A stretch of 64,000 nt of DNA from Apiotrichum sp. Y4204 (Eukaryota > Basidiomycota > Tremellomycetes > Trichosporonales > Trichosporonaceae): NCBI GenBank assembly GCA_025531455.1, contig JAMYHL010000002.1, positions 1,054,001 through 1,118,000 on the forward strand, read 5' to 3'. Shown piece by piece: positions 45,783 through 57,306 of this stretch. The notes below the pieces were generated by a model. The model did no database searches and had not been told where the DNA came from. It was given only the letters and a program-made list of their open reading frames with translations. The first letter of the stretch is position 1, and each line of letters opens with the position of its first letter. The position numbers and the translations under genes were made by a program.

Positions 45783-46983
45783 TCAGTGCCCGTGCTTCTC
45801 ATCCTCCTCATCGCCTTTCCCCTTCGCCGTGCATTCCCCCTCATGGGGCGACACGCTCCCCATCCCAGCGTGTACAGCCGCGGCATCAATGATCCCCAGC
45901 CTAATCACCTCCAGCGCACGTCTCTTCGCGCCGAGCTCCCGCCTTGCAACACGAATATCCTCCTTCAGCTGCTTGGTGTCCGCCTCCACAGCGGCGCCGC
46001 GGTGCGCGATTTGCTGGACGAGGTGTTGTCCACAATGACCCGCCGCGGGGCGCAGATTCACCCCCAGCCTGTCATCAGCTTCACCCGTGTCAGAACTCAC
46101 ATGTCGCGGGGTAGTCCACCGGGAATCTCCCCCATTTGGGGGCGCATCCCGAGCGCCGCTGCGTACTCCCCGTGGAACTCGTCATACGCGATGTTCGCCG
46201 CGGACTTTGCGCGCCGCCATGGTTGGACGTGGTGGTCGGGTCGGCGTACACCGCCTCGTCCGCCTCCGTAAACGCGCTGGCGGCGCGGAGCGCGTGCGTG
46301 CGTCTTCGCCTGGCCCAGGTGGGATTGTACCTGCTGCTGAACGTCGGGCGCGGCGAGGAACTGCGGTTAGGATGTTCTTCTCCCGGCTCACCGTCTGTAG
46401 ATTGGCGTCGGTGGACGTGACCGCCGCGAGCGCTTCGTCCTGCTGGAAGTATCCTGTTGGGGGAATGGAGATGGCGTCATATATCTCTTCCACTCTTGCT
46501 GTGAGCGAGGCGTGCCGCTCCGCCGCGGGCCCAGTGGCGGCGACCAGCGCCCGGAGGCGGGGTGCGAGCCGGCACCGCGACGCCTCCTCCTCCCCGACGG
46601 CGCGGAAGTGCTCGTCCGCCGTCTTCCCCCGCGCCCCCGCGAGCGCGGTCTCGTTGCTATCCCAGTTTTGAAGCCGGGTCTTGAGGCGCGCACGGCGCGA
46701 GTGCAGCGCCGTCTGGTGGGCTTTGTAATTGCGCTCGCTGCCGTCAGTTGACCGGGTGGAGAGGTTATCTGTCCTGCGTATGAATTTCCAGCGCCTTCGC
46801 CTCCTTGTCCCGTTCTGTCGTTGCGGCGCTCAGCATCGCACCGAGATTGCGCCGCTCGCGCACTGACGGGGCGAGGGTGCGGAGCTCGGCGCGCAGGGAC
46901 TGGTGTTCGCGCAAGTGTGCAGCGATCAGCGACTGGACGCGCGTCGTATCCTCTGGTGTGGGGTACGCCGCAGCCACGTCCAT
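45783..46983 (-). CDS. Coiled-coil protein of unknown function with doubtful reading frame
   Basis: I read exons 46778-46983, 46392-46737, 46101-46360 and 45783-46068, about 365 residues. The start is MDVAAAYPTPEDTTRVQSLI, followed by coiled coil (LREHQSLRAELRTLAPSVRE), TDANLQT, FLAAPDVQQQVQSHLGQAK, IAYDEFHGEYAAALGM and a final coiled coil (ADTKQLKEDIRVARRELGAK). Two oddities exist. The first intron has no GT donor in usable phase; a GC-AG intron of 40 nt (46738-46777) fits. In exon 3, between about 46205 and 46303, third-position GC bias favours a different frame (ALRAASAFTEADEAVYADP). The switch coincides with a (GCGT)3 repeat at 46292-46303, and the return could be a 47-nt GT-AG intron at 46205-46251. 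I recognise no family. Confidence 0.55.
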
Positions 46984-48177
46984 GGTGATGAATCGAAGAG
47001 GTAAGCGACAGGTAGTCAGAGGAGGCTAGCGCATACTGTATCTGTGAGAGCTGTGGGATGCACGTTCTTGAGTGTTTACAGCTTTACAGGATAGACAGGC
47101 AGTGTACATACGCCGTGCACTGAATCACTTTATCACCGGGATATCAAACTCGATGTGAGATGTACGACGCGCGACGTCCGGGGTGTAGCACTGGGGGCTG
47201 TCGCCGCGAGAATGAGGGTCGAAGTCGGCTTCTTCGGGACGCGGCGGGTAAGCGGCGTGAGTGGGGGTGCATAAAAGCATAATTGGGTGGCAACATGCAA
47301 CAACATGCAAAACATGGTGTCCGTTTATAGCCTCTGCCAGGTATGCTACTGGGGTGCGTCACTTGTAGACAGTGCACAAAGAAGGTCTCCGCCCCGGACT
47401 TTGCACTGTATCCGCAGACACCTGACGATGCTGCGTCTTGCATAGCAGCATATTGCATAGCAGTCTCGAGCTCGTCATGCTGCCTATACCGATGCGGTGA
47501 TGCGCTATGCTGCGGATGTCATTGCGCAAGTGTACCTGCCAGTTCGGCGCTGAACGGCTTTTGTGAGGGGAGGACACTGCCACTTACATCATTCATATCG
47601 TTCCTCATTTTGGTCAGAGACATCGAGCCAGTCACCACCAACACAGTTTTAAGCAACCACGTTCATCGCATGCTGTGCATATGTGCATCCAGCTCGTTGA
47701 CAACAACACAATACACGCCCTGCTCGATCTCTTGATTCCCCTCAAAGTGGTCTCGACTGCTCCAAAGTATTGCAATAAGCCATATATTACACCCCCACGC
47801 CCATCCCACTGTTCCCCTACTCCACAGTGGCCGCCGACCACGTCATTGCGAAAAGCACCACCCCCGCCCGACTCGTCCAGCTCTTGGGTCCCTTTCTCCG
47901 CAGTGCAGTGCATAATCTCGAGCAACGCGAGAACCCGATAAACGACAAACAGCAACAATCCAGACATCCAACAGAGTGCAACATCTCCGCTACAGTACGT
48001 CCTCAACCTCATCCATTGTCATTCCAACTCACTCCAGACATCTAGTTAGCGCCACCCTGCGCCGCGCCGCCAGCCGTATTCTAGCGCCGCGCCATCCCGG
48101 GCCTCAGACCCCAACGCGCCATCCCAAGACCACACACCGCTCTCCACTCGATCCACTCCACTAACATCACATCTCCC
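46984..48177. other. Divergent promoter region
   Basis: Upstream of the coiled-coil gene and of the PX-domain gene. No gene recognised; the last 200 bases are C-rich leader. Confidence 0.55.
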
Positions 48178-51100
48178 ATGTCCAACCTCCCGTACGAGCC
48201 GCGGCGGCGGAGCTCGCGCCCGAACCGTGCGCTCCCCCCTCCACCAGCAGATGCCCCCCCTCTGACCCCCGCGACCGAGGCGCCGACCGACGACGTGACT
48301 GTCTCCATTGACAACGCGCTCGACTACTCGCAGGGATACACGTCGCCGCCGTCGCCGCCCCCGCCGCCGTCGCTTGACGCGCTGACTCTCGAAGAGCGGC
48401 AGGCGTCCTCTGCCCCGGCGAGCGGGGATGCAGCAAAGCAACGCGTACGACCACCAGTGCCGAACACGACAGCGCAGACCGCCGCCGCCCATCTCAACCC
48501 CTTCCACTCCACCCTCCCCAGCAGCGAACTCAGCACCCCCACGACATTGACTCCGCTTCGCGCGCACTACCTTAAGAAAAGTCTCGTGTCCAAGCAGATC
48601 GCCTACGAGTTGAACCTGATCACCGACCCAGTTCTTGGCGCGAACGCGCTCGGCCTCCTCGGATCACCGTTTGTCCTCCCCGAGTCGGCCAAAAACCGCG
48701 TCATGACCCTCGCCGGTGGAGAGACACTGGGCCTAGGCGAGGCGGGCGACCTGCCGTTCATGCGCTTCATGTTCCACCAGTTCCTCCTTCCCTTCCCGTT
48801 CCTCGCCGCTGCGCCTCCGTCATTCTGGAACGCAAAGGTCCAGCCCTTCCTCAGTTCGTTCCTCGCCACAACCGGGGTGAGCGCGCACAGCACCATGTCG
48901 GAGGAGGAGCGCGAGATTGCCGAGAGCCTCATGTCGAAAGATGAGAAGAAGGAGGTCGAGGAGCGCAAAAAGCTCTGGACAAAGGCCGAGAAACACTTGG
49001 GGCTTATGATAGCTGTCGGCATCAAGCTGGTCGGCGGTGAGGAGGTCGTGCGTATCGGCCAGAGCGAGCTGCGCCGCATCGAGGCGGCAGCCGACGCGCG
49101 CAAGAAGAAGTGGGCCGAGCGCCATCCCGCCAACCCCGACACCATGTTCTTTGACGTCAACGTCGTTGGCGTCCGCAGCGTGGTTGAAAAGGGCCGCGTC
49201 CGCAGCAAGTCTCATGAGGTGAGCTGGGGCGGCGGCGTAAGCTGACCGACAGGAATTCTTTATTCGCACACAGCGGAGTGGCTCCCCGGATGTGTTCGTG
49301 TCGCGGCGGTACGGCGACTTCCGCCGCTTGGCAGAGGAGGTGAGCGCACCTTGTTTCCTTCACTAACCCCAGCTTCGTATCCAGTTCCCCGATATCCAGA
49401 TCCCGAGTCCTCCAGCAAAGGACAAGACGGCGTCGACGGCTCCCCCGGCGAACCCTGCCAACGTCCCGACCAGTTACGCGGGTTACGCGGCGAGCTTGGC
49501 CGCTAGCGCCGCGAGCTACCCCATGCGCGCAATCTACGGATCGGGTCCGCCGTCGGAGGCCAGCACTCCGAGAGGCGCGTCTCCCACACCCCAGAATGGG
49601 TCACGGTCGGATAGCCCAGACCATGATCCCGGCGCCTCGGGGCCGCTGTCGCGCGAAAGGAACCGTCTCACGCTTCGCGCTTACCTCCAGTCCATCCTTT
49701 CCATTCCCCAGGTCGCCAACTCGCCCGTCATCCGTTCCTTCCTCCTTTCCCATCCCGTCACCCTGACGCCGCCCGAGGCTGTGGACATTCAGCGTCGTCT
49801 CGAGGCCGATGCAGTTCGTGAGGAGGGCCGCAAGCGGTTTGCGGAGGAGGCCGAGCGCCGCGTCGAGGCGCTGCGCGAGGGTCTGGCCCAGTTCAAGGGA
49901 GACGTGCTCTCGCGCGAGGGAGGTTTGAAGAGCGTATTCGATGTCGTGCGGCAGGTAGAAAACGTCGAGGACCTACCGCCTGCGGAGAAGAGCGTCCTCG
50001 AATGGGCGCGCATCTCGTGAGTTGATAATAATGACGTCAGCTCACACCAGCTTTGCGGCCACCATCTTCCAGATGTACGTCGCGTCGGATACTGCGTCGG
50101 AGAGCCTCGCGGGCTTGAAGCGCCTGCACGGTATTATGCCGTACTTTGTGCTCAAGGGCATTCTGAAGATCTCGAACCCGATGGCGATGATCAGAGGTGT
50201 GTATGGAGTCAGGAGCGCGGCTGACATCAGGCGTGCTGGATCTGTTCCTGGCGCGTCCGTTTGGCGGACAGAGTCTTCTCCAACGGTGGGTTAAATCCGT
50301 GGGCGTCTTCTAACCCGATAGGATGTTTTCCACCTCGCTCACAGAGGACGTGCGGTACCTTACGGAGGATATCGCCGCGGTACAGGACAAGATTGACGAC
50401 CCGGTCATCTGCCAGAAGATAGAGCAGTACGCGAACGCGCCGTTCGAGATACAGGAGATGTTCAGGCGGGATGCCAGTGAGTTAAGCATTCGAAGCTCAA
50501 CTGACACCCAGTTGCCGAGGACACGGATCTTCTCGTGGTCATCCTCCGGTCGCAGGAGATGCCGATCCTCACTCGCGGACAGATCCAGCGCGTGGCCCGC
50601 GCCAGCCGGGCGTACAAGGAGTACAAGTCGTGGCAGGCACAGCTCGAGGATTCAGACGATGACGACGGGCCGTCGAACGATGACGCATGGCTGTTTGAGG
50701 ACTTGAACATCCTGCTCAAGCTCATGGCGCGTAAGAAGGAGAAGGAGGCGATGATTGCTTTGATCTTTGAGGTGAGATACAGGATGTCTCTTCATCTCAC
50801 ACCCAGGGCGTCACGGCCGAGCTCCTCAAGGACATTATCACCATCTTCTACTCGCCGCTGGCGCAGGTGTACAAGGCGGCGAGCATTGCGGACTCGCTCG
50901 GCGATCTCCAGGCGTTCATCAACGACATGATCCGCACAGTGGAGCAGGTCGAGGAGTTGTCGCAGGAGGACCCGCAGCGCACGGTACAGACGTTCATCGA
51001 CCTGGTGCAGCGACACGAGCAGGCGTTTTACACCTTCGTGCACAACGTCCACTCCAAGGGCCAAGGCCTGTTCGACAACCTCATGGGCTGGATCGAGCTC

Positions 51101-51860
51101 TTCCTCTCGTACGCGCGCGAGGGCCTGGGCACCAAGCTCGACCTTGAGATACTCCTTCCGTGCGACGGCCCGGAGCGCGCCGCGATCATGAAAGAGGTGG
51201 ACGCCATCGCGCAGTACCACTACAAGCTCAAGGTGGCGCACGAAGAGAAGATCCGTCGCCGTTTCCAGTCCAGCGCGGACCAGCAGACCCTCGAGGAGGC
51301 CGCACTCGTCGACTCGGTTCTCAACACGCTCAGCATTGGGGATACGACCGTCGGCGCCGCGGGCGAGATAGCCGTGGAGGAGAGCGAAGAGGACACAACC
51401 GACGAGGAGGCAGAAGAAGACGTGAGCGAGACGTCGTCGATCCGCTCGTTCCAGAGCACCCAGTCGGCGCACTCGGCCGCGGCCCGCAGCCGCCGCTCGT
51501 CACAGCAGCGCGAGACACAGCCGCACGCGCATCACGGCCAGGGATCGGAACACCACCACGGCACGCACAAGCACCTCCACCCGCCGTTTGACAAGATTAT
51601 CAAGCACCGGCGCTCGAGCAGCGGAAACAAGCATGCGGTCGACGACACGCCGCCGCCGCTGCCGCCCAAGGACGGCCATGAGCGCAAGAAACCCAAGGGC
51701 CCGCCGAGGCGCAAGCGCAAGGTCAAGCAGACGTTCACCCCGCCCGAGACGCCGCTGATCTCCGACATGCGGCCGCTGTTTGTTGAAGTTGTGAGTTTTG
51801 TCGTGTTGCCGCACTGACGTCCAGGTCAAGCCCATGCTTGTCGTCAAGCCCATCGAATAG
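48178..51860 (+). CDS. PX-domain protein of the Ypr097w/Lec1 type
   Basis: Nine exons (48178-49218, 49253-49339, 49373-50016, 50051-50196, 50231-50285, 50322-50476, 50512-50771, 50807-51790, 51825-51860) give 1135 residues. After a Pro-rich N-terminus, a PXB-like helical region (LRAHYLKKSLVSKQIAYELN) precedes a PX domain: FFIRTQRSGSPDVFVSRRYG, DFRRLAEE and FPDIQIPSPPAKDK, with the RRYGDF phosphoinositide-binding motif. The DUF3818-like part follows (FYSPLAQVYKAASIADSLGD, QAFYTFVHNVHSKGQGLFDN). The tail is acidic, then His/Ser-rich and basic. This order matches yeast Ypr097w (Lec1), a lipid-binding protein linked to ergosterol and lipid homeostasis. The acceptor before exon 3 has an in-frame alternative 12 nt downstream (with or without LRIQ). 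It is convergent with SEN2, with 129 bp between stop codons. Confidence 0.87.
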
Positions 51861-51989
51861 ATGATATAATGGGATCGTTCCTGTTTCTGTTCAGAGATAC
51901 CCATCCGAGTGATACCCGACAGCTAAACCCCAAAATCCATCCCGCCTTGGTCATAATGTATCACAGAGCATGCATCTAGATGTGTACGG

Positions 51990-53682
51990 CTAGTCGCGGC
52001 GGCGTGCGGGTCCGAAGCGCATCTAAGTGTTAGCATTTATTCACGAAGATAGCGTTTTATCCTCCACTTACAAGAGACACCTCGCGGACCGAGTATCGCG
52101 CCATGAGGTCCTTCATTCCAAACTTTCTCGGGTCGAGCCCGCCGCCTGGCAGCCGTGCCGACAGGGGGAAGCTGTCGATTGCTGGAATAGTAATGTAGCA
52201 GATGATGATCGTTTTCTGCACGAGCGAGTTTACGCGCATGACCGTGTTCATCCACTTCCAGCTCATGCGCTCGGCGTACCAGTCTGTTACGCCGTATGGG
52301 CTCGCGTGCTGGTCCCCGGGCTGCATGTACACTGGGACGGTGACGACGGAGAAGACTGAGTGGGAGAAGACCGGGCCGCGGCGGTAGAGTAGCCAGTCGA
52401 CGCAGAACTTGATGCCGTCGCGGACACACCACCCAAGCGAGCGGTAGTGGTGATACGCGGCATACGACACCAGCAGGGGGTCATCGGGGTAGAGCGCGGT
52501 CGCGGGGGTGGGGAGCGTCGCTGGGGGTGCGGAGCGGGGCAGAGTTGGGGTGAGGAAGAGGGGGAGGACAGCGGCATACGGCACAATCTCGCCGTCTCGC
52601 CCGTTCCGGATCTTCAGAACCCCAATCGCCGAGAGGAACCACGCCTCCTGGAGTGACAGCTGCAGGTGCTCCATCTCCTGTATCAGCTCGTCGTCGGACC
52701 CCGAGTCGGACTCTTCCTTGGGCTCGGGAACGGGTGCGGGAGGGGCAGCCGGAGCCGGAGCGGGTGCCGGAGCGGGTGCCGGAGCGTCACCTGTCGCTGT
52801 CGCTCCAGGAGCCGGCGGCGGTGGGCGACGCTTGAACGCCTTCTTCCCCCGGTTACGGTTCGCATCCGGCCGCGTCGGGCGCACGAGGAACGTCTGCGCC
52901 GTGAGCTTCGTGCCGTCGGGCAGGAGGGCAGTGTAATCCGTTGCGGCGGTCGTGGCGGCCGACGGCGTCGGGGAGGGTGCGCGGGGCGGTCCTTCGTCAT
53001 CTTCTCCCTCAGCCTCGGCATGCGGCTCCTCTTCCGCCTCGGCCTCAGCCTCAGCCTCAGCCGTTCCCACAGCCGCCCGCGCCACAGGTCCATCAGCAAC
53101 TAGCGCAACACCCTCGGGGAGCACGCCGCTCGTGATCACCGCCTCGGCCTTCTTGGCCGCCTCGAGCATGGCCGCCGCGCGGTCAATCTTGAACTGCTTG
53201 CGCTCCTGTCGCCGTTTCTCGCGGATCTGCTCCGCCGCCAGGGCTAGATATCAGCGTCTCTGTCCTTTTCCTTTTCTTCTTCAAAACCCACCACTACCGC
53301 CCTTTGCGAGCTCTACCCTCCGAGCGCGCCAGTTGGGGTCTGAGCGCGAGAGCGTGCCCTTGCCAAAGAACCCGCGGTTGAACAGCGTCTCCATCTCGGC
53401 CGGGTCTTCGACCCACACGCTGGCGCTCGCGGCGTCGAATATTCCCGTACATTGCGGAACGACCACTTTGGTGAGTATACCCGTGGATAGGAGAGAGGTG
53501 AAAGAGCTCGAAGAGCCGGAAGGGTTGTAGCACGGGTGCAGCGGCGAGGAGGGGAGGAGGATCGGGAGCGGCGTGCCGTACTTTCGCTCCTTGGCGGCAC
53601 GCAGCGCGCGCGGGCCGCCCTTGCCCTGGAATCCGGCGGGGGGCGCTGGTGGCGGGACAGAGGCGGGGATGGAGGTGGACAT
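51990..53682 (-). CDS. SEN2: tRNA-splicing endonuclease catalytic subunit Sen2
   Basis: Sen2 cuts the 5' splice site of pre-tRNA introns. Three exons (53298-53682, 52072-53243, 51990-52022) give 529 residues. The N-terminal region has GIFDAASASVWVEDPAEMET and GFFGKGTLSRSDPNW, both typical of Sen2. A long Glu/Ala and Pro/Ala-rich insert (APAPAPAPAP) follows. The nuclease domain has YHHYRSLGWCVRDGIKFCVD, WLLYRRGPVFSHSVFSV and VNSLVQKTIIICYITIP; Tyr, His and Lys of the catalytic triad are in these three blocks. The last exon adds only MRFGPARRRD. The other catalytic subunit, SEN34, begins about 51 kb to the left in the same window. Confidence 0.94.
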
Positions 53683-54313
53683 TGGGATGGGTGGAGTGGA
53701 GAGAAGAGGTTCTGCTCGGTCTCGAAGAGGTCGATTGTGATCTCGACCTCCACTGCAGATTTCGAGTTCGACTTTTTGGCACGCGGGTGGCGAAACCCCC
53801 CCAGGTGTGCTGTCAGTGTTTGTGGCAATTTCTTGTCGGTTTTTCGAGTGTTGTGTTTTTGATGTGAGTTCTGGATCTCACCATCCTCCAAGAGACGTTA
53901 CATTGACGCTGAATGCCTAAATTGAAAGCAAAATCAAACTTCTATAGTAATCCAACGCAGTTTCATGGAGGAAGATAGGCTATCAGGAAGGCCAGGAAGG
54001 TAGAGATCTGCGACAGGTGCCGCTCATCTATCAAATCCATGTTCTGGCTCGGTGGATGTTCTGCATGCGGTTATTATACACTATTAGCATTGCCATGTCT
54101 ATCTATGAAGTTCAATGTGGGGATCTCGAGATAGAGTCTGGGAGGGAGTGTCCGTATGTACAGTACAGTCATGAGGGCGTTGCGGAGTGGCGGAACGGTG
54201 GGATGTTGGGATCGTGGCAAGACACGCATGGCGGTCTGACACCGATGCCCGTGATTATGAGATGTTTGTATCGCCAGATTCGTAGAGATGGGTATAATAT
54301 TGCTTAGATTGCT
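53683..54313. other. Intergenic region
   Basis: Between the 3' end of the unknown gene at 54314 and SEN2, both on the minus strand; it is the SEN2 promoter. No other feature. Confidence 0.6.
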
Positions 54314-55824
54314 TCATTGCGTGTGGCACGCGGACACGCGGTGTCGTAGCTTGGCCGTGCGAGTGCGCTTCTTTGGTTCTGGCCGTTCCTCGGACTCTAG
54401 GGCCTTTGTCGCAGGCTGCGGCGAGGGCGCCGGTCCAAACACAATGTTGACAACGCCCTGTGGTGAGCATGAGGATGCCGTGGAATGGAAGAACCTGGGT
54501 TTCGGCAACCACGCCATGCGCGCCACTGACATAGCTCGGGGAATAGCCAGGTCGGGCAGATCATATGGCTCCACCACTCCCTGTGATCCCTCACTCACCT
54601 CCTTCACTAGCACCTCCTTGGACCACATGGGGTACCAGAAGGCCCACATCTCGTCGACGCCCGGGAACGTCTCCTTGAGGTACTCCCCACGCTGGGGATC
54701 GAGTTCGTTCTTTCCGCTCCAGATCCCAAAGTCTAGCGGGAGCCAGCCGACCATCGCGCCGACGTACGTCAGGTCTCTCCGGATGCGCGCCGTCGTCGCG
54801 TAGATTGTTGCTGGGGGGAGGTTGTGGGATTGTGCAAGAGAATATACTGCGCGGACAAAATACTGGGACGAGGACCAAAATAGCGCAGGGACGGACGGGC
54901 TGCAGTCAGCGTCATGTCAGTGTCTACTGACTCAGAAGCACATATGCGTTTAGTGGTCTTCTACGCGGCCATACGCCGCACCCCAATCACTCACTTGTTG
55001 CCAATACCGAGGAGGACCTGCGCCTTGATGCTGTGATCGCCGTCCAGCGCAATGGGGATGTGTGGTCGATTCGGGAGCTTGCCGTACTCGCACTGAAGAA
55101 AGTACAACGGAAGGTTGTACGTCTTGTCGTCGAGGATTTCGTACATTTTGCTCCGAAGCATCGAAATCGTGTCTGAGCCACTGACAAAGCTCGCGTCGCC
55201 GTCACCGTTGCCGTTACTCATATGCAGGACCGACGGTTTGTAGCTCGCCCACGGCGCGTCGCTCTGGTCTTCCTCGAGGTACGTTTCAGGCGGACCGAGA
55301 TTCCGCAGCGATGAGGGGATCCTGCGCTGCGACCCGCGCATCCACGCACTGCGGCACGACACTGACTCTGTATCCCCCTCCTTGTGCCTCCTCCCGGCAT
55401 TTTCGTCCGCGCCATTCATCTCGTCCTCGTCCGCCTCGTTGAGCGGGTCGATGCCGGCTTTCCCGTTCCAGTTCCCATCCCCAACCCGTCCATTGGCACT
55501 TGCGCCGTTTGCGCGCTGTTCAGGCCCGAGCGCAGGCACCACGAGAATAGGGGACACTGGTCCTCCGCCGAGGAATGAGCTCCAGCTCGGGCTCGCGGCC
55601 ATCGTGGTCTGTACTTGGCTCTGGGTGGCGCTCTGCGTCGGACTCGAGTTCGGCCCCCAGCTGAGACGCTTCGTTGCCGCGGTCGCTCGCGTTGCCCGAG
55701 TGGCCTGCGTGATCGTGCTGCAACCCCCGCTCCAGGGCGCCTGCATGGTCGGAGTTGTGCCCGGTGGCAACTTCGTGGACGAAGGGAGCGCGCGCCGATA
55801 TACGGGGTACGCCGAGTCGCCCAT
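54314..55824 (-). CDS. Conserved-looking protein of unknown function
   Basis: Three exons (54995-55824, 54599-54899, 54314-54457) give 424 residues. About 190 N-terminal residues are disordered with an acidic patch (DEDEMNGADENAG). The folded part includes SMLRSKMYEILDDKTYNLPL, YFLQCEYGKLPNRPHIPIAL, IKAQVLLGIGN, WSSSQYFVRAVYSLAQSHNL and YVGAMVGWLPLDFGIWSGKN. The end is basic (EPKKRTRTAKLRHR). I chose GTGAGT at 54598 as the last donor because it removes a low-bias stretch and joins LVKE to GVVNIVFGP in frame; reading through is also open. The start MGDSAYPVYRR is preferred, although the frame is open further upstream. No transmembrane segment is obvious. Family not recognised. Confidence 0.72.
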
Positions 55825-57306
55825 TATCAGCGACAAGGGATGAGAGCCGAGAACGGAAAGAGGGTGAGGAGAGGGCGGTCGCGCGAGGGTGAGGCGTTGA
55901 GGAGAGTTGAAGGGCAGAGGGAATGGACAGGTAGCGGCGCAAACAATGACCAAGAGAGGCAAGTTGTCGAACGTCGAGTGCGCGGATCCGACCGTGGTGG
56001 TGAAAACACTATCGCAGCAATGTCAATGACAGATAAAGTAACAATGATTGCCTGCCGTGGTATTTTGAAGCGGTCCCGACTCTGTGTGGCTTGTATATGA
56101 GGAATGGGGAGAGACACGCATGGCATTCGGCGCTGCGCTTGGCGTCATGTCCCCCAAACCATGAAGCGCGAAGCGTGAAGACTGCACGATAGCACCTGTT
56201 CAAGAGCTCTAGCGGTCAGTGGCCAGTGACCGTGACACACAGCAGCGAGGCCTATTTGGAGCTGGGCTAGAAGCTGGGTGTGTGCTGGGGATTGTTCGCA
56301 CAGCGCCCGGGCCATCAGGAAGTGGAGAAGAGGGGAGTCCCGACTCGCGCTCGAGAGTGAAAGCTACTCGTGAGCTGTCATTTGAGGGGGGTCAGTCTCT
56401 TAGACTGAGCACGCGAGCAATGTCGGTTAATGGCTGTTTCCTCGGGGGTCGAGAACGCGGTGGCGTCGGTGGCGCGGTCGCACGATCTGTGCGTGAATAC
56501 CCTCGCGGCGTCGGAAAGTGTGAATAAGTAGGCAGTGTCAAGAATCAAGGTCAGGCGCTCAGGCGGTCAGTGATGTTTATCATAACTATTAGGACAGAAG
56601 CCGAACGGTGCCACGGTGCTAGGTGGCAAAGGGTCGAAGGGCCGGAACTTCCACGGCACCGTTGGCTGTTGTCGGATATTTTCCGTGTTGCTGCTATTGT
56701 TGGTGTTGCTTTGTTATGGTGTTATTGTTCGTTTCGCGTCCATTTTTGGTATACGTACGCCAGACGCTGTCCTCCGGATGGAGATGTCTGTCTCAACGCG
56801 TCCATCTGAGAATCTTGTCTCGCGGTTGTTGCGCGGTATGAGGCTGAGGTTCTTAGAGATGAGGAATATCAGTCGCGACTTGGGACTCAGGATACGCGAC
56901 GCCTCGATCGATGGGTAGGTGTGTCATGGCTCAAAGGAACCCCCGGATAATGTCGCAGCGAGGGAAGGGCATCACGACAGCTATCGCTCGTTTTAACGAG
57001 CTACGCAACTACTTGACAGTGCCGCCAGACGACGATGGGCGATTTTGTTGATGTTATGTGCGACTTGAGAAACGAGCAACGCTTACTCTGAAGCAAACCC
57101 AGTTGAGTCCCTGGCCAATTGACGCCCCCAGGACACATCACATTCCGTACATGAACAGTCGAGACGCTAATGGGGGCAACGTAGCACTTCCGGACACCAG
57201 TCCCATTCTGTAACCTGCTGCATGCATACGGCACGACATCGGCGCGCAATATAAACCCAATCGAATCTACCGTCTTCCTTGTGCCAGCGCGGAGATGAAT
57301 TGACAT
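55825..57306. other. Intergenic region
   Basis: Upstream of the unknown gene at 54314-55824 and downstream of the SNF5-like gene. A frame at 56616-56918 contains a hydrophobic run but has no supporting codon bias; I do not call it. Confidence 0.5.

Noticed and set aside
56616..56918. 100-codon frame with a hydrophobic run, possible small membrane protein
   Set aside because: Codon use is unlike neighbouring genes and the hydrophobic run comes from a TTG/TGT-rich low-complexity stretch.
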